Source: S010-25 sp964441285 (GTDB lineage Bacteria > Pseudomonadota > Gammaproteobacteria > SZUA-229). From it: a DNA stretch of 64,000 nucleotides. Location of the stretch: positions 4,685 to 68,684 of the forward strand of contig CAYTUK010000013.1 of the NCBI GenBank assembly GCA_964441285.1. The letters are read 5' to 3'. This document shows, piece by piece, positions 45,626-52,763 of the stretch. A program made the translations under genes and the position numbers. Within the stretch, counting starts at the first letter, position 1, and each line of letters opens with the position of its first letter. The notes under the pieces were generated by a model. That model saw only the letters and a program-made list of their open reading frames with translations. It was not told where the DNA came from and did not search any database.

Positions 45626-47534
45626 ATATTACGAGCCTGAAATACAGGAATATATTTCATCTGGAAAGCCGCTTAGTGTACTGGTTGTTGATGACAGTAA
45701 ATCGATACGCTGTGCAATTAGCAATAGATTACAGTTAGGTGGACTTGAAGTAACCGAAGCCTGTGATGGTAAACAGGCATTAGCCTGCATCTATGAGAAA
45801 ACACCTGATCTGGTTTTACTGGATGTAGTAATGCCAGGTATGGATGGTCTTAGCGTATTGAAAGTTTTACGTAGTAATTATTCTAAATTACAGCTACCAG
45901 TAATATTGATCACTTCAAGAAGTTCAACCAGTGAAATTGTCCAGGCAATAGATATGGGAGCGAATGACTATATGATTAAGCCTGTTGATTTTGATATCTT
46001 GTGGGCAAGATTAACAAATCAATTAATGCAGCGTCAGGCGGCAAAATATCTGCATTCAGCAAGGCAACGTTTAGAGGAAGAAGTCAGGCAACGTACACAG
46101 GAACTGCATAATAGCAACGCAATACTTAAGCGGGAAATAAAGGAAAAACTGTTGGTTGAGAGTAAGCTTAAGCGGCAGGCAAATTACGATGGTTTAACCG
46201 GGCTACCAAACAGAACGCTTGCTGTAGATCGTCTTGAGCAAACGCTGGTAAAGGCGAAAAGAGAAGGGTTGAAGCCGAGTGTTGTATTTATTGATCTGGA
46301 TAACTTTAAATTTGTAAATGATACGATGGGTCATGCGGCAGGTGATGAGCTATTGAAAGATGCTGCTTTAAGATTAATGGATTGCACTCGTGAAAGTGAT
46401 ACGGTTGCTCGTTTAGGTGGTGATGAATTCCTTTTAATACTTAATGATATTAATAATCAGTCAACCAGTCCCCGGGAGATAGATCTGAAAATAGTGGGTG
46501 AGCGTATTATTGAAAATTTTTCTAAATCTTTTTTAATTGAAGGCCAGGAAGTAAATATTACGACCAGTATTGGCTTTTCTGTTTACCCTAAAGATGGGGT
46601 AGATGGTGAATCATTAATGCGGCATGCTGATTCTGCAATGTACCGATCGAAAAATGAAGGGAAGAATACTTTTTGTTTTTTTTCGCCAGAAATGACAGCG
46701 AAGGCGCAAATGCGAATGAAAATAGAAGCGCAATTACATCATGCGCTAACCCGCAATGAATTTTCAATAGTCTATCAACCTATTGTGGAAGCAGCAAGCA
46801 GCATGATAGTAAAAGCAGAAGCACTGCTACGCTGGAATAATGATGAGCTAGGTATGATAGCCCCGGATGTTTTTATACCTGTGGCAGAAGAAACCGGAAT
46901 GATTGTTGACATTGGTGCGTGGGTCATTCAAACAGCCTGTCGACAGATAAAACAATGGAGAGATAATGGCTGGAATCAAATGCGCGTTACGGTTAATGTT
47001 TCTGCACGACAGTTTCACGAAGATTCAAATTTAATTAAAGTTATTAAGGAGTCGTTAAAAGCGAATAAACTCGATGCTGATGCTTTGCAACTTGAGTTAA
47101 CGGAAGGTATTTTGATGCGTGAAAATGAACACACCACTGCCATAATGCAGTCTTTTCAGAAATTAGGCATTAAGTTATTAATTGATGATTATGGTACGGG
47201 TTATGCATCTCTTTCTTATCTGCAGAAATACAATTTTGATACCTTAAAGATAGATTATAGTTACATTAAAAATGTATTAATTAAAGAGCATGATGCAAAA
47301 CTCGTTAAGGCCGTTATTGCAATGGCGGATAGCCTGGGATTGACTGTTGTATCGGAAGGTGTTGAAACAGAGGGACAGCATAAATTTTTACTGGATGCGA
47401 ACTGTAAGTATGCACAAGGCTATTATTTTAGCCCACCTGTTCAAGCACAAGCATTTGAAGCACTTTTGTATAAGCTTAATTCAGTAAAAGTAACGAAACA
47501 GAAAGCACTCTCACTGATTTCATCTGGCAGATAG
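45615..47534 (+). CDS. receiver-GGDEF-EAL protein
   Basis: A 639-residue protein. The ATG at 45615 (MDYKYYEPEIQEY) is favoured because earlier starts lie deep inside cheB. It has a receiver with Asp70 (LLDVVMPGMDG), a coiled coil (residues 140-180), a GGDEF domain with intact GGDEF (268-272) and RxxD inhibitory site (RESD just before), then an EAL domain with EALLRW (402), NVSARQF, ELTEGIL, LLIDDYGTGYASL and SEGVETEG. Active residues for both cyclic-di-GMP synthesis and breakdown are present, so the net direction cannot be told. It probably takes its input from a partner histidine kinase or CheA. cheD follows 12 bases later. Confidence 0.92.
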   Translation: MDYKYYEPEIQEYISSGKPLSVLVVDDSKSIRCAISNRLQLGGLEVTEACDGKQALACIYEKTPDLVLLDVVMPGMDGLSVLKVLRSNYSKLQLPVILITSRSSTSEIVQAIDMGANDYMIKPVDFDILWARLTNQLMQRQAAKYLHSARQRLEEEVRQRTQELHNSNAILKREIKEKLLVESKLKRQANYDGLTGLPNRTLAVDRLEQTLVKAKREGLKPSVVFIDLDNFKFVNDTMGHAAGDELLKDAALRLMDCTRESDTVARLGGDEFLLILNDINNQSTSPREIDLKIVGERIIENFSKSFLIEGQEVNITTSIGFSVYPKDGVDGESLMRHADSAMYRSKNEGKNTFCFFSPEMTAKAQMRMKIEAQLHHALTRNEFSIVYQPIVEAASSMIVKAEALLRWNNDELGMIAPDVFIPVAEETGMIVDIGAWVIQTACRQIKQWRDNGWNQMRVTVNVSARQFHEDSNLIKVIKESLKANKLDADALQLELTEGILMRENEHTTAIMQSFQKLGIKLLIDDYGTGYASLSYLQKYNFDTLKIDYSYIKNVLIKEHDAKLVKAVIAMADSLGLTVVSEGVETEGQHKFLLDANCKYAQGYYFSPPVQAQAFEALLYKLNSVKVTKQKALSLISSGR

Positions 47535-47546
47535 GATATAAGCACA

Positions 47547-48065
47547 ATGTTAAAGTATGATGGTAAAAAAGTAGTGTTGCATCCAGGGGATATTTTCTTT
47601 ACCAGAGAAAAGCTACAAATCCACACTCTGCTTGGCTCATGTATTGCTATAACATTATGGCACCCTAAGTTGCTTGTAGGTGGGATGTGCCATTTTACTT
47701 TACCAAAATATACGGGGGTACGCTCGGTGGGAGCAAAACTTGATGGCCGCTATGCCGAAGATGTCATTAAAATATTTAAGCAGGAGATGGCGAAATATAA
47801 TACGAATATAACTGAATATGAAGCAAAAATATTCGGTGGTGGTAATATGATGCGTGATAAAGGTGAAAATATTGATGATACTATTGGGACTAAAAATGCG
47901 GCTTGTGCTATGCAGTTATTAATGGCTGAGGGTGCGGCTATTTTAGTTGCTGCAGTAGGGGAGTTTGGTCATCGGCGCATTGTCTTTGATGTGAAAAATG
48001 GTGAGGTTTGGGTTCGGCATATTAAGAAAGAATCGAGTTCAAATATTACTAATAGTGTCGCTTAA
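47547..48065 (+). CDS. cheD: chemoreceptor glutamine deamidase CheD
   Basis: A 172-residue CheD. The catalytic Cys is in LLGSCIAITLWHP and the His in VGGMCHFTLPKY; DGRYAEDVIK and KIFGGGNMMRD are also present. It deamidates receptor glutamines and often binds CheC, which is absent here. It is followed by a repeat copy and a terminator-like hairpin. Confidence 0.94.
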   Translation: MLKYDGKKVVLHPGDIFFTREKLQIHTLLGSCIAITLWHPKLLVGGMCHFTLPKYTGVRSVGAKLDGRYAEDVIKIFKQEMAKYNTNITEYEAKIFGGGNMMRDKGENIDDTIGTKNAACAMQLLMAEGAAILVAAVGEFGHRRIVFDVKNGEVWVRHIKKESSSNITNSVA

Positions 48066-48075
48066 GTTATGGACT

Positions 48076-48135
48076 CTGAGTAATTCAGCTTACAATTTAC
48101 TTTATTCAGTAACAAGGATAAGAGATTCTTTTGTC
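48076..48135. repeat. palindromic repeat, partial copy C
   Basis: GAGTAATTCAGCTTACAATT, ACTTTATTCAG and AAGGATAAGAGATTC match the right third of the full repeat at 58393-58551 (AATAATTTAGCTCACAATC, ACTTTATACGG, AATGAGAGGTTCC). The left part is missing. Confidence 0.6.
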
Positions 48136-48366
48136 CATTATGCACTTTTTCCTGGGAATGATAATCCGGTTCAGTTGTTACAGAAATCCATAACAGAAAA
48201 GCTATTCCATTTGCCTGGAAAAGTAAATGAGTTTTATCACCGGTATGTGATTTATGTAAATTAATGAAGAGATAGATTGGTAAGGGTGTACTAGTGTGTT
48301 TTATCAATTAAAGCTTCTGTTTTGTATGCCGACTATTGTGGTTGTAGCGGGATGAAAATGTCTTGT

Positions 48367-48393
48367 GGCAGCCGCATTACTGCGGCTGTTTGT
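48367..48393 (+). terminator. terminator hairpin after cheD
   Basis: CAGCCGCA-TTAC-TGCGGCTG is a perfect 8-bp GC-rich stem with a 4-base loop, followed by TTTGTTG. It is 300 bases past cheD and 75 bases before the ParA-like gene, and probably ends the cheR-to-cheD transcript. Confidence 0.7.
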
Positions 48394-48461
48394 TGCTAGC
48401 GTGTTAGCGGTGTTAGAAATTAGTGACAAGGGTATAAACCAGTTATGGATTCAATATAATT

Positions 48462-49232
48462 ATGCGAATTATTTCAATTATTAATCAAAAAGGTGGTGTA
48501 GGAAAAACGACTACTTGTGTCAATCTTGCTCATGCGCTAACACTTGAGAACTATGCAGTTACATTGATTGATCTAGATCCACAGGGACATCTTTCGGCTA
48601 GTCTTGGGTTGACGGATAAAGATAATAATATCGACATGATGGAAGGTATTGATAGTGTTTTACTGGGTGATGCTGAAATTAGTAAGGTTACTTATAAGGC
48701 CAGAGATGGGCTGCAGATTATTCCTGCAGGTTATAAATTAAACGATGTTGAGCACGTTGAAGGGGCTGGTGTTGCTAGAGGTTTGATGTTGCAAAAGGCA
48801 TTGGCGGGGGAATTTGATGATCAGGATTTTATCCTTATCGATTGTCCACCATCATTAGGACTGTTAGCTATAAATGCCCTGTTTGTTGGCCAGGAAGTGC
48901 TAGTTCCAGTGGTAGGGGATTATCTCACCCTGTGCGGTGTTTCTCAATTAATGCAAACATTAAAAAGATTTGAATCAGTGCGAAAAAAGAAAATGACCAC
49001 CTGGTTTGCATTAACACGATTCCATCCGCGAGGTCGATTAGCACGTGAAGTTATGGGTAAGTTAATGCGCTATTTTCCAGGCATGGTATTGGCTACAGCA
49101 ATACGCGAAACGATTGCCTTAGCAGAGAGTCCTGGTTATGGTAAAACAATATTTGAATACAGTCCGCGGAGTCATGGTGCTGAAGACTACACAATGCTGG
49201 CGCAGGATTTAATACACGGGAGAGCATTGTGA
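48462..49232 (+). CDS. ParA/MinD-family ATPase
   Basis: A 256-residue ATPase with the deviant Walker A QKGGVGKTTTCVNLAHAL, switch I LIDLDPQGHLSASLGL, and DFILIDCPPSLGLLAINALF. ParA-like proteins beside che genes (ParC/PpfA type) place chemotaxis arrays at cell poles or in the cell. No ParB, parS or plasmid sign is here, so a role in positioning signalling complexes is likelier than DNA partitioning. Its stop overlaps the next GTG start (GTGA), so it is coupled to the STAS gene. Confidence 0.85.
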   Translation: MRIISIINQKGGVGKTTTCVNLAHALTLENYAVTLIDLDPQGHLSASLGLTDKDNNIDMMEGIDSVLLGDAEISKVTYKARDGLQIIPAGYKLNDVEHVEGAGVARGLMLQKALAGEFDDQDFILIDCPPSLGLLAINALFVGQEVLVPVVGDYLTLCGVSQLMQTLKRFESVRKKKMTTWFALTRFHPRGRLAREVMGKLMRYFPGMVLATAIRETIALAESPGYGKTIFEYSPRSHGAEDYTMLAQDLIHGRAL

Positions 49233-49879
49233 GTGATAAAAAATCAATAATAAAAGAGCAACATGATCCGCTGTCCTGGTTGCTACAAGATGAGGATTCT
49301 ACGGGAATGGAGGCAGCAGATAAAAATGAGATTCTAGCTGAGAAGGTTGAAATAGAGCCTACGCTGGAGGCTGGTGATAATCAAATCAATGAAGCCGCAT
49401 TAAACGATAACCTTGATAAGATTATTGACAGTGGTAACGTAAATGAAAGGAGTGATAAGAATATTATTCTGGCGGTTGAGCCGGATCGAGAAAATAGTGG
49501 AGCCAAAGAAATAGACGATGAGGAATTAACGATGCAATCTACCGATGCGGAAAAAAACAATGATAACCAGGAAGCAGCTGCTTGTCCAGAAACTGTAAGT
49601 GTTCAGGATGATATAGAAACTCTGGTGCTTGATGAGGATATGAGTATTATTCATGTTGGTCAGTTAAAGGAAAGCTGGTTGCCATTGGTGGATGGATTTA
49701 AGAATATAAGGATTGATGCCAGAAAAGTTGAAGATATTGATACAGCAGGACTGCAGTTATTATTAAGCTTTGTGAAAACAATTAAAGCAAAAGAACGTAA
49801 AATCATCTGGCAGGAACCATCTGCAGCACTGCTTGGGGCAGTCACTGAAACAGCATTAAAAGAGGTAATGGGAATTTAA
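49229..49879 (+). CDS. STAS-domain protein with acidic N-terminal region
   Basis: A 216-residue protein starting at a GTG that overlaps the ParA stop. Residues 1-115 are acidic, low in complexity and probably disordered (many Glu, Asp, Asn). Residues 120-216 form a STAS-like domain (IIHVGQLKESWLPLVDGFKN and DARKVEDIDTAGLQLLLSFV). The position of the phosphorylatable Ser of anti-anti-sigma proteins is a Thr-Ala here (DTAGLQ), as in MlaB-like STAS domains. It probably binds a protein partner. The coupling to ParA suggests a shared function. Confidence 0.75.
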   Translation: MSDKKSIIKEQHDPLSWLLQDEDSTGMEAADKNEILAEKVEIEPTLEAGDNQINEAALNDNLDKIIDSGNVNERSDKNIILAVEPDRENSGAKEIDDEELTMQSTDAEKNNDNQEAAACPETVSVQDDIETLVLDEDMSIIHVGQLKESWLPLVDGFKNIRIDARKVEDIDTAGLQLLLSFVKTIKAKERKIIWQEPSAALLGAVTETALKEVMGI

Positions 49880-49916
49880 AGTATAGTCTATTCTGTTAAG
49901 GAAGCCATTGAACAAT

Positions 49917-49944
49917 GGGTATCCTTTTCATTTGTTTCAGTAAT
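49917..49944. promoter_or_regulatory. 28-base motif, first copy
   Basis: GGGTATCCTTTTCATT followed by TGTTTCAGTAAT, 20 bases upstream of the HsbA-like STAS gene. A second copy with one mismatch is at 52657-52684 upstream of the diguanylate cyclase gene, and its 14-base core (GTATCCTTTTCATT) recurs at 37054-37067. It could be a shared promoter or operator, or the flank of a lost repeat copy. Confidence 0.45.
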
Positions 49945-49963
49945 AAGTAAATCAGGAGGAGGT

Positions 49964-50272
49964 ATGTCGGTTAAGAAGCATATATTTGATAATGGTAAAA
50001 AAGTACAAATTAATATCTCTGGACGTTTTGATTATGAATCATCACAGGCATTTAGAGATGCATACCGTCATCTGCCTGATGTAGAAGGGAGGGACTTCCA
50101 TATTGATTTAAGTGATGCAATTTATATGGATAGTTCAGCGCTTGGTATGCTGTTATTGCTGCGGGAACATGCAAAAAGTAATGGTGGTGTCGTATTTATA
50201 GAGAAACCGGGTGATCAGATAGAAAAGATACTTAAAGTTGCAAATTTCGAACAGCTTTTCAGTATCAACTGA
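49964..50272 (+). CDS. STAS anti-anti-sigma-type protein, HsbA-like
   Basis: A 102-residue single STAS domain with the phosphoacceptor motif YMDSSALGMLLLL (Ser57/Ser58), as in HsbA and SpoIIAA. Such proteins are phosphorylated by an RsbW-type kinase and dephosphorylated by a PP2C phosphatase. Both are encoded just downstream. A strong ribosome site (AGGAGGAGG) precedes the ATG. In Pseudomonas, HsbA controls FlgM and the diguanylate cyclase HsbD; the equivalent target here is probably the downstream GGDEF protein or FlgM. Confidence 0.85.
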   Translation: MSVKKHIFDNGKKVQINISGRFDYESSQAFRDAYRHLPDVEGRDFHIDLSDAIYMDSSALGMLLLLREHAKSNGGVVFIEKPGDQIEKILKVANFEQLFSIN

Positions 50273-50302
50273 GCGAGTTTGTATTGAACAATTAAACAAA
50301 TA

Positions 50303-51460
50303 ATGCCTGTATTAGCTAAAAACAAGTTAGAAACACTGCGTTATTTACTGGTTATTGACGTGCGTTATGAGGGCGTTAAAATAAAAAAACAACTGGAACC
50401 GAAAGGTTACCATGTATTGTTAGTGACAACAGTATCAAGAGCAATGCAGCTCTATAGAGAATACCGGATTAATATGATTTTTATATCAATCGAATTGATT
50501 GATAAAGATGCTGTTGAAATGATTACGACAATAAGATCTGAAGAAAGAGAGCAACCTGTTATTGTTGTACTGGAAAAAAACAAAATAAAGAAATGCTTGC
50601 CTGAAAAGATAATGAATGGTTTGAATGATAATTTTTCTAAATTATTCAGTAAAAATATCCTGTTCACACATGTTAACTTAATTGATAGCCTACTGGGTAT
50701 TAGGCTATTTCATAGTGAGTGGATAGAAGATCAGAAAGTGGCAAAAAATATTTTTGACGCTGTTATCAATACACGAAATCTTATCATAGAAGATATGCGT
50801 ATACATTGCCAGGCCGCAGATGTTTTCTGTGGTGATATGGTACTAACAGCTAAACATCCGAATGACGACCTCTATGTGCTTTTTGTTGATCTAACCGGTC
50901 ATGGTTTATCTGCAGCAATAGCCATATTACCTGTTTCTGATATGTTCAGTAACCTGGTGGAAAAAGAATTTAGTGCTGAAATGATTTTGCAAGAAATCAA
51001 TGCGAGACTATTATATTTATTGCCTACAGGTATGTTCATGGCCTGCTGTATGATAAAAATAAATTTGGCAGAAAAAACAATTGGTGTATGGAATGCAGGG
51101 ATGCCTGATGTCTATCTTATTGATACTCTTGTTAATGACATTACTAAACAATTTGTCTCTTCAGGCGTACCACTTGGGATTGTAGAGATGAATGCTGATA
51201 GTATTCATTTTGAAACAGTAAAAATAAAAGCTTGTAACCAGATTTTTATGTTGTCAGATGGCGTGACTGATGTTCTCGATGAGAAAGGTAATATGCTCGG
51301 TATTTGTCAGTTTGAAAGACTGTTAAAAAATGGTATTGATAAAGCGGATAGCTTTGATAAAATTATGGATGAGATTGTGCGGTTTAAAGGCAGTGCCGTC
51401 CTGCAGGATGACGTAACACTAGTAATGATCCCATTTAAGAATATACTAAGGAACCTGTAA
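50303..51460 (+). CDS. pseudo-receiver-PP2C (SpoIIE-type) phosphatase
   Basis: A 385-residue protein. Residues 10-120 are a receiver fold in which the phosphoacceptor Asp is replaced by Ser62 (IFISIELIDKDAVEM) and only one Asp of the acidic pair is kept (VIDVRYEG). Residues 160-380 form a SpoIIE/RsbU PP2C phosphatase with the metal residues Asp178 (FCGDMVL) and Asp196 (FVDLTGHGLSAAIA), LSDGVTDVLD and DDVTLVMI. It should dephosphorylate the STAS protein encoded 30 bases upstream. It corresponds to the phosphatase half of HsbR. The last codons (RNL, stop) lie in a repeat terminus (copy E). Confidence 0.88.
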   Translation: MPVLAKNKLETLRYLLVIDVRYEGVKIKKQLEPKGYHVLLVTTVSRAMQLYREYRINMIFISIELIDKDAVEMITTIRSEEREQPVIVVLEKNKIKKCLPEKIMNGLNDNFSKLFSKNILFTHVNLIDSLLGIRLFHSEWIEDQKVAKNIFDAVINTRNLIIEDMRIHCQAADVFCGDMVLTAKHPNDDLYVLFVDLTGHGLSAAIAILPVSDMFSNLVEKEFSAEMILQEINARLLYLLPTGMFMACCMIKINLAEKTIGVWNAGMPDVYLIDTLVNDITKQFVSSGVPLGIVEMNADSIHFETVKIKACNQIFMLSDGVTDVLDEKGNMLGICQFERLLKNGIDKADSFDKIMDEIVRFKGSAVLQDDVTLVMIPFKNILRNL

Positions 51461-51602
51461 TTAATTTTGGACGAAGTAGATTGTGATTTAAAATGTTCAG
51501 ATGTAAGCCGGAAATTACACGTAATAGCTGATTTTCCCGAAGAATTGCAACGTAGAATCTGGACATTTTAGGTGCAATATAGGCTGATTGACATTTTATG
51601 GA
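51450..51602. repeat. palindromic repeat, copy E (full length, reversed)
   Basis: Begins GGAACCTGTAATTAATTTTG and follows the reverse complement of the repeat at 58393-58551 almost throughout: GAAGTAGATTGTGATTTAAA, then GTAATAGCTGATTTTCCCGA, ending near CATTTTATGGA. Its left terminal repeat contains the TAA stop codon (51458-51460) of the PP2C gene. Confidence 0.8.
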
Positions 51603-51634
51603 GTTAGCAAGAAATAAAGAGTAAATGCTGAGGG

Positions 51635-52537
51635 ATGAAAGAAACAGGCGCTACAATTTTAGTTATTGATGATGAGGGATTTAATCTTGAGCTGATTAAG
51701 GAGTATCTTAATGTCGCTGGTTTTGAGTGTGTAGGTGTAAATAATGGACAGCAGGCGTTAGCGTTAATAAATAAAAATTTTGACAGATATTGCTGTGTCT
51801 TGCTCGACAGGATGATGCCGAAAATGGATGGTATCGAAGTGCTTAAGCGTATAAAAGGTAATAGGCTACACAGTCGGCTTCCTGTTATTCTGCAAACTGC
51901 AATGACCGGCGGGGAAAATGCACGCGAGGGGGTCGAGGCGGGTGCATATTACTATTTGACCAAACCCTATGATCAGAAAATGTTGATAGCCATTGTTTCT
52001 GCTGCGGTAAATGATTATGATCAATATAAACAATTGCAGGCTAAATTAAATGAAACAGCCTATTCGTTACAAATGATGCAATCTGGGCATTTTAGATTCA
52101 AAACATTAGAAGACGCTAAAATGTTAGCAGTTCTATTGGCAAAAGCATGCGTTAATGCAGATAGTGTCGTTATTGGGTTGTCGGAATTACTCATTAATGC
52201 TGTTGAGCATGGTAATTTGGGTATTAGTTATAATGATAAAACGCGATTAAATGAAACCAGCTTATGGCGGAACGAAATAACCCGTCGCTTACTTATGGAG
52301 GTCAATCGGGATAAGGAAGTTAGCGTCGACTTCGAAAAAAAAGAGAAGCAGTTAAATTTTATTATTCGTGATCAGGGAGAAGGGTTTGACTGGAGTATGT
52401 ACATGGAAATGAACCCTGAGCGTGCACTAAATAGTCATGGACGTGGTATAGCAATAGCAAACTCAGTTGGTTTTGATGAAATCGAATACCGTGGAAAAGG
52501 TAATGAAGTGTGTGTAAAAATACAAAGAAGCCGCTGA
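51635..52537 (+). CDS. receiver plus RsbW-type serine kinase protein
   Basis: A 300-residue protein. The receiver domain is intact (IDDEGFN, Asp58 in LLDRMMPKMDG, LTKPYD). The C-terminal half is a GHKL ATPase of the anti-sigma kinase type with N box LSELLINAVEHGNLG, G1 RDQGEGFDW and G2 HGRGIAIANSVGFDEI. It lacks the HisKA dimerisation box, so it is a protein-serine kinase like RsbW/SpoIIAB rather than a histidine kinase. With the pseudo-receiver phosphatase upstream it makes up a split HsbR. The TGA stop (52535-52537) borders another repeat copy (F). Confidence 0.85.
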   Translation: MKETGATILVIDDEGFNLELIKEYLNVAGFECVGVNNGQQALALINKNFDRYCCVLLDRMMPKMDGIEVLKRIKGNRLHSRLPVILQTAMTGGENAREGVEAGAYYYLTKPYDQKMLIAIVSAAVNDYDQYKQLQAKLNETAYSLQMMQSGHFRFKTLEDAKMLAVLLAKACVNADSVVIGLSELLINAVEHGNLGISYNDKTRLNETSLWRNEITRRLLMEVNRDKEVSVDFEKKEKQLNFIIRDQGEGFDWSMYMEMNPERALNSHGRGIAIANSVGFDEIEYRGKGNEVCVKIQRSR

Positions 52538-52675
52538 TTAATACTGAATGATTAAGCGTCAGGAGGTAAAATGCCGATAATAGTTGATTATTGCGAAGTT
52601 TCACCCTGCCAGTGGAATTTTACAACCTGTAAGCGACGGGTTCATGGATTGGTCAGGGGTATCCTTTTCATTCGT
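52534..52675. repeat. palindromic repeat, copy F (internally deleted, reversed)
   Basis: ATAATAGTTGATTATTGCGA, then CCAGTGGAATTTTACAACC and GTTCATGGATTGGTCAGGGG match the second half of the reversed repeat. The left part (GCTGATTAATACTGAATGAT) matches the first bases, with a deletion of about 30-40 bases between. A 63-codon ORF inside it is judged non-coding. Confidence 0.7.
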
Positions 52676-52684
52676 TTCAGTAAT
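52657..52684. promoter_or_regulatory. 28-base motif, second copy
   Basis: GGGTATCCTTTTCATT then CGTTTCAGTAAT, one mismatch from 49917-49944, about 80 bases upstream of the diguanylate cyclase gene and at the edge of repeat copy F. Confidence 0.45.
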
Positions 52685-52763
52685 GCATCCCCGCTGAGTT
52701 ATGTTGGGGAAAGTATAGAGAATATAATCGAGTATATTAAATCATCTGGCCAGCCTAATTAAA

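Larger units (their letters stand above)
48066..48461. other. 396-base gap between cheD and the ParA gene
   Basis: Holds a partial repeat (48076-48135) and a terminator hairpin (48367-48393). The ParA-like gene's own promoter is probably in the last 60 bases. A short ORF across it looks non-coding. Confidence 0.5.

Noticed and set aside
47998..48264. 88-codon ORF after cheD
   Set aside because: It overlaps the cheD end and crosses repeat copy C, with no recognisable protein features.
48462..49232. Plasmid-type ParA and a partition locus
   Set aside because: No ParB or centromere-like repeats, and neighbours are chemotaxis and STAS genes.
52571..52762. 63-codon ORF between the kinase and diguanylate cyclase genes
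   Set aside because: It lies within palindromic repeat copy F and its flank, so it is repeat sequence rather than a gene.
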